A stretch of 5,615 nt of DNA from Actinomycetota bacterium (GTDB lineage Bacteria; Actinomycetota; Actinomycetes; Nanopelagicales; Nanopelagicaceae): NCBI GenBank assembly GCA_009698515.1, contig WLQA01000057.1, positions 1-5,615 of the forward strand, written 5' to 3'. Positions 1 to 5,072 of this stretch are shown in pieces (positions within the stretch are counted from its first letter, which is position 1; each line of letters starts with the position of its first letter). Both the position numbers and the translations under genes were made by a program. The notes under the pieces were generated by a model. The model was given only the letters and a program-made list of their open reading frames with translations, was not told the origin of the DNA and ran no database searches.

Positions 1-142
1 AGAGATTCAAGGAACTCCTGTTGCACCTGATGTTTATGAACAAATGATTCGTTCCTACGATGAAGGTGTAGCTGAATTCTTGGACCTAGAATCTGTGAAG
101 CCCAACACCTTGGGCAACACCCGCATGCTCAAAATTCTCTAA
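1..142 (+). CDS. C-terminal end of an unrecognised protein (5' truncated)
   Basis: An open frame (codons starting at base 2) runs from the left edge to a TAA stop at 140-142 and gives the last 46 residues of a protein. It begins EIQGTPVAPDVYEQ and ends with GNTRMLKIL. The piece is soluble-looking, acidic in the middle (SYDEGVAEFLDLES), and has no membrane segment, cysteine or motif that I can assign to a family. Codons near its end are noticeably G/C-ending (16 of the last 21, with runs such as ccc-aac-acc), unlike most of clpC. That supports real coding but sets it apart in base use. It is co-directional with clpC and 143 bases upstream, and a separate promoter probably lies between them. 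I do not recognise the product, and no function is proposed. The frame is fairly sure from codon structure; identity is unknown. Confidence 0.7.
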   Translation, partial: EIQGTPVAPDVYEQMIRSYDEGVAEFLDLESVKPNTLGNTRMLKIL

Positions 143-175
143 GCATTCCGGGCATAAATCTCCGCTATTTGGGGT

Positions 176-202
176 TATATCTGCCAGATCCGCTCTATAT
201 CT
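176..202. repeat. Paired TATATCT heptamers with a small palindrome upstream of clpC
   Basis: TATATCT occurs at 176-182 and again at 196-202, exactly 20 bases apart. Between and overlapping them is the short palindrome ATCTG-C-CAGAT (179-189). CCGCT also recurs nearby at 162-166, 190-194 and 252-256. Two identical heptamers about two helical turns apart, 84 bases or more upstream of a start codon, could be an operator for a protein binding one face of the DNA. Chance similarity in A/T-rich DNA is also possible. No known regulator is assigned. Confidence 0.3.
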
Positions 203-233
203 AGACGGCCAAAATGGATGTGCGTTAGGTCGT

Positions 234-240
234 ACTCAAG
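234..240 (+). promoter_or_regulatory. Possible HspR (HAIR) half-site upstream of clpC
   Basis: ACTCAAG is an exact match to the right half of the HspR-associated inverted repeat (CTTGAGT-N7-ACTCAAG) that controls heat-shock genes in actinobacteria. It lies just before the proposed -10 element at 244-249, where a repressor would block polymerase. The left half is not conserved: 220-226 reads GTGCGTT, matching at only two positions. It is therefore a half-site at best. Confidence 0.22.
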
Positions 241-243
241 TTA

Positions 244-249
244 TAGGCT
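244..249 (+). promoter_or_regulatory. Candidate -10 element of the clpC promoter (TAGGCT)
   Basis: TAGGCT fits the actinobacterial -10 pattern TAnnnT and would start transcription near 256, leaving a leader of about 30 bases before the clpC ATG. The surrounding nonamer ATAGGCTTA (243-251) recurs exactly at 5060-5068 in front of proC, which strengthens both as promoter elements. No good -35 (TTGACA-like) is seen at the right distance; 221-226 is TGCGTT. Confidence 0.4.
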
Positions 250-260
250 TACCGCTAGTT

Positions 261-282
261 ATCAACGTTAAGAAAGGTTGAT
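261..282 (+). promoter_or_regulatory. clpC ribosome binding site inside a weak hairpin
   Basis: AGAAAGG (271-277) is a purine-rich Shine-Dalgarno sequence ending 8 bases before the ATG at 286, and it fixes the clpC start. It is flanked by the inverted repeat ATCAAC (261-266) and GTTGAT (277-282), a 6-bp stem with a 10-base loop that would display most of the Shine-Dalgarno in the loop. The stem has only two G-C pairs, so it would be marginal at growth temperature. Confidence 0.6.
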
Positions 283-285
283 TCG

Positions 286-2784
286 ATGTTTGAACGGTTT
301 ACCGATCGTGCTCGCCGCGTTGTTGTGTTGGCGCAAGAAGAAGCACGCATGCTTAACCACAATTACATCGGTACCGAACACATTCTGCTTGGCCTAATTC
401 ATGAAGGCGAAGGCGTTGCTGCAAAAGGTTTGGAATCACTTGGTATTTCACTTGAAGCTGTACGTGCACAAGTTGAAGAGATTATTGGTCAAGGACAACA
501 AGCACCATCTGGACATATTCCATTCACGCCACGTGCTAAAAAAGTTCTAGAACTTTCACTGCGTGAAGCACTACAACTAGGCCATAACTACATTGGCACA
601 GAACATATTCTTTTAGGTTTAATTCGCGAAGGCGAAGGCGTTGCTGCGCAAGTTCTTGTAAAGCTTGGCGCTGACCTCTCTCGCGTACGTCAACAAGTTA
701 TTCAATTACTTTCTGGATACCAAGGCAAAGAAGCGGTTGCTGCAGGTGGACCAGCTGAAGGACAAGCATCAACATCATTGGTTCTTGATCAATTCGGTCG
801 CAACCTCACACAAGCAGCACGTGAAGGAAAATTAGATCCTGTAATTGGTCGCGAAAAAGAGATCGAGCGCGTAATGCAGGTTTTATCTCGTCGTACCAAG
901 AACAATCCAGTATTAATTGGTGAACCAGGTGTTGGTAAGACTGCAGTTGTTGAAGGTTTAGCACAAGCAATTGTTAAGGGTGATGTTCCTGAAACATTAA
1001 AAGATAAACAACTTTACTCACTAGATCTTGGCGCACTTGTTGCTGGATCTCGTTACCGTGGTGATTTTGAAGAGCGCTTAAAGAAGGTATTAAAAGAGAT
1101 TCGCACACGTGGGGATATTGTTTTGTTTATCGATGAAATTCACACTCTAGTTGGCGCTGGCGCTGCTGAAGGTGCAATTGATGCGGCTTCAATTCTTAAG
1201 CCAATGCTGGCTCGCGGTGAGTTACAGACAATTGGTGCAACCACACTTGATGAGTACCGCAAACATCTTGAAAAAGATGCAGCGCTAGAACGTCGTTTCC
1301 AACCAATTCAAGTTGCTGCTCCAACTGTTGCACACACCATTGAAATTCTAAAAGGCCTGCGCGATCGCTATGAATCACACCATAAAGTTTCAATCTCAGA
1401 TGGCGCACTAGTCTCAGCAGCAACTCTTGCTGATCGTTATGTTTCAGATCGTCAATTACCAGATAAAGCAATTGATTTAATTGATGAGGCTGGCTCACGT
1501 CTTCGTATTCGTCGCATGACTGTGCCGCCTGAAATTCGCGAGTTTGATGACAAGATTGCAGATGCTCGTAAAGAAAAAGAGTCAGCAATTGATGGTCAGG
1601 ATTTTGAAAAAGCAGCATCACTTCGCGATAAAGAAAAATCTTTAATTGCGGAAAAAGCTGACAAAGAAAAGAATTGGAAGGCTGGCGATCTTGATGTTGT
1701 CGCTGAGGTAGATGAAGAGTTAATCGCAGAAGTCCTTTCTATTGCAACTGGTATTCCAGTATTTAAATTAACTGAAGCAGAAACTGCTCGTTTACTTCGC
1801 ATGGAGGATGAACTTCATAAGCGTGTAATCGGACAAAACCAAGCGATCAAAGCATTAGCTCAAGCAATTCGCCGCACACGTGCTGGATTAAAAGATCCAA
1901 AGCGTCCGGGCGGATCATTTATCTTTGCTGGTCCATCTGGTGTTGGTAAGACAGAGCTATCTCGCACACTTGCGCAATTCTTATTTGGTGATGCAGATGC
2001 ATTAATTCAATTGGATATGTCTGAGTACTCAGAGAAGCACACTGCATCTCGATTATTTGGAGCACCTCCTGGTTATGTTGGATATGACGAGGGTGGCCAA
2101 TTAACTGAGAAGGTACGTCGTCGTCCATTCTCTGTTGTGTTATTTGATGAAATTGAAAAAGCACACCCAGATATCTTCAACTCACTATTACAAGTACTAG
2201 AAGATGGTCGCTTAACTGATTCACAAGGACGTGTTGTTGATTTCAAGAACACAATCATCATCATGACAACAAACCTGGGAACTCGCGATATCTCTAAATC
2301 ACTTTCACTTGGCTTTGCCAATGTTGAAGATGCAATGGGCAATTACGAGCGCATGAAGGCAAAGGTAGGAGATGAGCTAAAGACTCACTTCCGTCCTGAA
2401 TTCCTAAACCGCATCGATGACATTGTTGTATTCCATCAATTAACTGAATCAGAGATTGTTCAGATTGTTGATCTGATGGTTGCAAACCTAGATGAGCGTT
2501 TGCGTGCAAAAGATATGGGAATTGAATTAACTACCGCTGCTAAATCACTTCTTGCAAAGCGTGGTTACGACCCAGTTCTTGGTGCACGTCCACTTCGTCG
2601 CACAATTCAACGCGAACTAGAAGATGCGCTATCTGAAAAGATGTTGTTTGGTGAATTAAAGGCTGGCGAAATCGTATTAGTTGATGTTTCTGACGATACT
2701 GATGCAGCTACCTTTACATTTAAAGGAGCAGCAAAGGCTGATCTGCCAGATACTCCTGGCGATTTAGCTGAAGCGGCTAATTAA
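286..2784 (+). CDS. clpC: ATP-dependent Clp protease ATP-binding subunit ClpC (AAA+ unfoldase)
   Basis: This complete 832-residue Hsp100/Clp protein has the usual length for actinobacterial ClpC/ClpC1. In the cytoplasm it forms hexamers that unfold substrates and thread them into ClpP. The N-domain (1-145) is two Clp_N repeats, with HNYIGTEHILLGLI at 25-38 and 100-113. The first AAA+ domain has Walker A GEPGVGKT 212-219, pore-loop RYRG 256-259, Walker B with D283-E284, and arginine-finger region ERR 335-337. A UVR-type coiled coil (about 420-453) forms the middle domain. The second AAA+ domain has Walker A GPSGVGKT 549-556, pore GYVG 596-599, Walker B D621-E622, the ClpP-docking LGF loop 675-677, and sensor-2 GARP 766-769. 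All catalytic residues look intact. F2 and F80, the cyclomarin-contact residues in mycobacterial ClpC1, are present. The ATG is set by the Shine-Dalgarno at 271-277. The stop overlaps the convergent radA tail. ctsR and mcsAB are not upstream, as usual for actinobacteria. Confidence 0.98.
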   Translation: MFERFTDRARRVVVLAQEEARMLNHNYIGTEHILLGLIHEGEGVAAKGLESLGISLEAVRAQVEEIIGQGQQAPSGHIPFTPRAKKVLELSLREALQLGHNYIGTEHILLGLIREGEGVAAQVLVKLGADLSRVRQQVIQLLSGYQGKEAVAAGGPAEGQASTSLVLDQFGRNLTQAAREGKLDPVIGREKEIERVMQVLSRRTKNNPVLIGEPGVGKTAVVEGLAQAIVKGDVPETLKDKQLYSLDLGALVAGSRYRGDFEERLKKVLKEIRTRGDIVLFIDEIHTLVGAGAAEGAIDAASILKPMLARGELQTIGATTLDEYRKHLEKDAALERRFQPIQVAAPTVAHTIEILKGLRDRYESHHKVSISDGALVSAATLADRYVSDRQLPDKAIDLIDEAGSRLRIRRMTVPPEIREFDDKIADARKEKESAIDGQDFEKAASLRDKEKSLIAEKADKEKNWKAGDLDVVAEVDEELIAEVLSIATGIPVFKLTEAETARLLRMEDELHKRVIGQNQAIKALAQAIRRTRAGLKDPKRPGGSFIFAGPSGVGKTELSRTLAQFLFGDADALIQLDMSEYSEKHTASRLFGAPPGYVGYDEGGQLTEKVRRRPFSVVLFDEIEKAHPDIFNSLLQVLEDGRLTDSQGRVVDFKNTIIIMTTNLGTRDISKSLSLGFANVEDAMGNYERMKAKVGDELKTHFRPEFLNRIDDIVVFHQLTESEIVQIVDLMVANLDERLRAKDMGIELTTAAKSLLAKRGYDPVLGARPLRRTIQRELEDALSEKMLFGELKAGEIVLVDVSDDTDAATFTFKGAAKADLPDTPGDLAEAAN
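358..648 (+). repeat. Internal duplication in the ClpC N-domain (two Clp_N repeat cores)
   Basis: Bases 358-423 and 583-648 encode 22-residue blocks that are identical at 21 positions (residues 25-46 and 100-121). Their spacing is 75 codons. The last 20 bases of conserved sequence (403-422 and 628-647) are identical at the DNA level, although the preceding codons have diverged at third positions. This is the classic Clp_N tandem repeat, not a recent duplication. Each repeat carries a conserved glutamate (E31, E106) at the positions used for phosphoarginine binding in Bacillus ClpC. Confidence 0.85.
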
Positions 2785-4147
2785 TCTTTAATTTAGAAAT
2801 TGCTTGTTCTAACCGAGCAGCTTCTAGTATTTCCATTCCAGCAATCTTTAAATCACTTCCCATTGGCACAATTGCGCGTTTAAATCCAAGTCTTGCTGCT
2901 TCTTGAACTCGTTGCGTAACACCAGTCACTTTACGAATTTCACCAGCTAAACCAACCTCACCAATTGCAACTAAATCTGCAGGAAGTGCTAAACCTTTTG
3001 CTGCCGATGCAACTGATAAGGCAACTGCAAGATCAGCAGATGGTTCAGTAATTTTCATGCCGCCAACTGTTGCTACATAAACATCACGGCCCGAGATTTT
3101 AATTCCAGCACGTAATTCAAGTACTGCAAGAGTCATTGATGTGCGGGCATTATCTAAACCACTTGTTACCCGGCGAGAGTTTCCCCAATCGCGGCCATCT
3201 GAATTGCCAGCACTTACTAATGATTGAACCTCTGCAAGTAATGCGCGGCGGCCTTCAAGTGCAACCGTTACACATGTTCCAGGAACTGGATCGGTGTGAC
3301 GAGATGTAAATAAACCGGTTGGATCGGGAAGCCCAACAATTCCGGTGTCATTTAAATCAAAACATCCGACCTCATCTGATGCACCGAAGCGGTTTTTAAT
3401 GGCACGAATTAAACGAAGTCTGGAGTGACGCTCACCTTCAAAGTTAAGAACTACATCAACTAAGTGTTCAAGTAATCGTGGACCTGCAATTGAGCCATCC
3501 TTTGTTACATGGCCAACTAAAACTAAGGTAATTGATCTTTCTTTAGCGATACGAATTAGCGCTGCTGCAATCTCGCGAACCTGCGTGACACCACCAGGTG
3601 CACCATCGACGGTGCTGCTAGAAATTGTTTGGATTGAGTCAATTATTAATAACTCTGGTTTAACTGAATCAATGTGGGCAATTACCGCACCAAGATCGGA
3701 CTCAGCAGCAAGCCAAAGATTTTTATCAATTGCATTTAACCGTTCGGCGCGCAAGCGAACTTGTGAGGCTGATTCTTCACCAGAGATATAAAGGGCAAGC
3801 ATTCCTTGTTTAGCTGTTTCAGCAGCGACTGTAAGTAGCAGAGTAGATTTTCCAACACCAGGTTCACCGGCAAGAAGAATTGCTGCACCTGGAACAAGGC
3901 CGCCGCCAAGGACGCGATCTAATTCGCCAACACCACTTGTGCGTGCCTTTGCACTTGCTAAATCAACATCACCAATTGGTTTTGCAGCTGTTGTTACATG
4001 GCCTGCAACTAATGAAAGTTTTTTTGGTGCTGCCATCTCTTCGACAGTTCCCCAAGCTTGGCATTCACCACAACGTCCAACCCATTTAGTTGCAGTCCAA
4101 CCACACTCAACGCAACGGAATGGATCTTTTGCAGGTGCCTTTGCCAT
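2777..4147 (-). CDS. radA: DNA repair protein RadA (Sms)
   Basis: This complete 456-residue protein is full length for the bacterial RadA/Sms family, a RecA-like hexameric ATPase that drives branch migration of recombination intermediates during repair. Domains in order: N-terminal C4 zinc finger (C12-x2-C15 and C26-x2-C29); RecA-like core with Walker A GEPGVGKS 94-101 and Walker B-like LLIID 166-170; the RadA signature KNRFG 251-255; then a Lon-protease-like C-terminal domain (about 290-456). The core of that last domain is GNSRRVTSGLDNARTSM at 322-338, and it acts as a scaffold in this family, not as a protease. The ATG at 4145-4147 is the only reasonable start, because a stop codon lies in frame four codons upstream (4157-4159). 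No Shine-Dalgarno is visible. The gene follows the cysteine-rich gene after 26 bases and overlaps convergent clpC by 8. disA, often next to radA, is not adjacent downstream. Confidence 0.97.
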   Translation of the reverse strand: MAKAPAKDPFRCVECGWTATKWVGRCGECQAWGTVEEMAAPKKLSLVAGHVTTAAKPIGDVDLASAKARTSGVGELDRVLGGGLVPGAAILLAGEPGVGKSTLLLTVAAETAKQGMLALYISGEESASQVRLRAERLNAIDKNLWLAAESDLGAVIAHIDSVKPELLIIDSIQTISSSTVDGAPGGVTQVREIAAALIRIAKERSITLVLVGHVTKDGSIAGPRLLEHLVDVVLNFEGERHSRLRLIRAIKNRFGASDEVGCFDLNDTGIVGLPDPTGLFTSRHTDPVPGTCVTVALEGRRALLAEVQSLVSAGNSDGRDWGNSRRVTSGLDNARTSMTLAVLELRAGIKISGRDVYVATVGGMKITEPSADLAVALSVASAAKGLALPADLVAIGEVGLAGEIRKVTGVTQRVQEAARLGFKRAIVPMGSDLKIAGMEILEAARLEQAISKLKIN

Positions 4148-4153
4148 GAGGGA

Positions 4154-4159
4154 AATCTA
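4154..4159 (-). promoter_or_regulatory. Candidate internal -10 element for leaderless radA (TAGATT)
   Basis: Read on the - strand, TAGATT is followed by six bases (tccctc) and then the radA ATG. It fits the TAnnnT -10 pattern at a spacing that would start the message at or next to the initiation codon. No purine-rich ribosome binding site is present there. The element also contains the in-frame stop (tag) upstream of radA. It may give radA its own transcription besides read-through from the upstream gene. No -35 is evident. Confidence 0.35.
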
Positions 4160-4163
4160 ATGG

Positions 4164-4182
4164 CTAGCGCTGACTAACGCTG
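4164..4182. repeat. Short tandem near-repeat at the end of the cysteine-rich gene
   Basis: CTAGCGCTG (4164-4172) and CTAACGCTG (4174-4182) form a period-10 tandem differing at one base. They span the stop codon of the cysteine-rich gene (TAG on the - strand, 4174-4176) and the gap before radA. The left copy contains two overlapping 6-base palindromes (GCTAGC and AGCGCT). It is too small to act as a terminator and has no known function. Confidence 0.4.
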
Positions 4183-5016
4183 GTTTTGAACAGCTTTAGT
4201 TGCGGGATGAATAACAAATAACGGTAATTCTCGCTTCTTCTGCTCTTTCTGCGTTAGCGCAATTGCTTTCATGCGACCGTCACAGTGTTTGGCAAGTTCT
4301 GCGTATCCAGCCTCACCCATCATTGCCACTAATTCATTTTTACTGGAAACATAAACTGGTTCTTTACCAGTGTGTGCTTCAGTATTACTTGTGCAATACC
4401 AATTGAAATCATTTCCGCCTTCGCCCCATGCTTGGCGTTCATACTCACCAATTACTGTGACAGTTAATTCGTTATCACCCATCTCGCGCTTTTCAAATGT
4501 TCGGCGAAGCGGTAATTGCCAACAAACATCAGGTTTAGTTTCCACAAAGTGCACACCCTCTTTAATTGCCAATCCGTGAAGTGCACAACCTGGACCACCT
4601 GCAAAATCTTTTCGATTAAGGAAGATACAAGAGTCCTTAACCTTTCTCGTTTTACGATCTTTATCTAACCCAATCTCAGAAATACGAAGTGAGCCACCTT
4701 TTTTATTTGCTCTAGCCTCATCATAAAATTGCCACATATCTTTAGTTAATTTCTTAGCCGCCTTTAAAGTTCGTGCTTCATCCTCTTTATCTGAGTAGTA
4801 AGCACCGTCTGAGCAACATCCCGCATCTGGTTTTCCTTCATCAATTCCACAGCAACCATTGCCATAAATACATTGCCAGTAAGAAGTAAGCCAAGTTAAA
4901 TCACATTTATAAATATTCTCAGGATCAGCTGGATCGGTAAATTCAAGCCAATCACGGGCAAAGCCAGGGGCTACTTCATTCTTAGATAATTTTGATTTGA
5001 TCTCTTTGGTAGCCAT
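4174..5016 (-). CDS. Cysteine-rich conserved protein of unknown function, possibly metal-binding (YkgJ/DUF3109-like, tentative)
   Basis: This is a 280-residue soluble protein without signal peptide or membrane segments. It has eleven cysteines: C38, C49, the pairs C55-C56 and C67-C68, then C130, C144, C165, C208 and C245. The N-terminal half contains EFTDPADPEN (25-34) and a cysteine cluster in a Trp/Tyr-rich context. The middle reads CIFLNRKD (130-137), then CALHG (144-148), then KPDVCWQLPL (161-170). That spacing resembles YkgJ/DUF3109-type zinc- or iron-chelating cysteine-cluster proteins and suggests a metal or Fe-S site, with H147 a possible ligand. The classical tight YkgJ CxxCxxxCC cluster is absent, so the family call is tentative. 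The C-terminus is Lys-rich (EQKKRE). It lies 26 bases upstream of radA in the same direction, so co-transcription is likely. The ATG at 5014-5016 lacks a Shine-Dalgarno but has a -10-like TATCCT eight bases before it. Coding is well supported by length and cysteine pattern; the role is unknown. Confidence 0.88.
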   Translation of the reverse strand: MATKEIKSKLSKNEVAPGFARDWLEFTDPADPENIYKCDLTWLTSYWQCIYGNGCCGIDEGKPDAGCCSDGAYYSDKEDEARTLKAAKKLTKDMWQFYDEARANKKGGSLRISEIGLDKDRKTRKVKDSCIFLNRKDFAGGPGCALHGLAIKEGVHFVETKPDVCWQLPLRRTFEKREMGDNELTVTVIGEYERQAWGEGGNDFNWYCTSNTEAHTGKEPVYVSSKNELVAMMGEAGYAELAKHCDGRMKAIALTQKEQKKRELPLFVIHPATKAVQNQR

Positions 5017-5024
5017 AGCGGATA

Positions 5025-5030
5025 AGGATA
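5025..5030 (-). promoter_or_regulatory. Candidate -10 element for the cysteine-rich gene/radA operon (TATCCT)
   Basis: On the - strand TATCCT is followed by eight bases and then the ATG of the cysteine-rich gene. It matches TAnnnT. With no Shine-Dalgarno in front of that ATG, a start at or very close to the ATG (leaderless message) is the simplest reading. It lies in the 56-base gap shared with divergent proC. A -35 is not convincing; the region 17 bases upstream reads ACTCTT. Confidence 0.4.
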
Positions 5031-5060
5031 AGCCCTAAGGTTGCTTTAAGAGTAATTGGA

Positions 5061-5066
5061 TAGGCT
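5061..5066 (+). promoter_or_regulatory. Candidate -10 element for proC (TAGGCT)
   Basis: TAGGCT is followed by six bases (tagcaa) and the proC ATG. It lies within the nonamer ATAGGCTTA, also present in front of clpC. The spacing suits a leaderless message. A weak alternative reading is that GGATAGG (5058-5064) serves as a poor Shine-Dalgarno 8 bases before the ATG, so the two explanations compete. TTGCTT at 5041-5046 is -35-like, but only 14 bases from this -10. Confidence 0.4.
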
Positions 5067-5072
5067 TAGCAA

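Noticed and set aside
252..267. ClgR-like operator (CGC-N5-GCG) upstream of clpC
   Set aside because: CGCTAGTTATCAACG begins with CGC but lacks the GCG arm at the required spacing, and no other match is seen between 143 and 285.
290..700. Recent gene duplication or recombination within clpC from the near-identical 22-residue blocks
   Set aside because: The two blocks are the normal tandem Clp_N repeat of ClpC proteins, and their third codon positions have diverged, so the duplication is ancient.
1196..2509. Several long open frames on the - strand inside clpC (for example 1196-1621, 1919-2164, 2073-2342, 2294-2509)
   Set aside because: They lie wholly opposite intact clpC domains, overlap each other, have low-complexity Gln/His/Leu-rich or Ser-rich translations with no recognisable motif, and no ribosome binding sites. 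They are shadows of clpC.
2790..2801. AATTT-AG-AAATT inverted repeat near the clpC/radA junction as a terminator
   Set aside because: The stem is five A-T pairs with a 2-base loop, far too weak, and it lies within the radA coding sequence with no proper T-run.
3140..3300. Active Lon-type protease function for the RadA C-terminal domain
   Set aside because: RadA family members keep the Lon-like fold as a scaffold without protease activity, and nothing in this sequence suggests an exception.
3585..4160. Open frames on the + strand opposite radA (3585-3791, 3880-4089, 3939-4160)
   Set aside because: They mirror the conserved RadA Walker and zinc-finger coding regions and encode no recognisable protein.
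4370..4579. Small + strand open frame inside the cysteine-rich gene
   Set aside because: It is antisense to the cysteine-containing segment of a much longer supported gene, with no ribosome binding site and no family resemblance.
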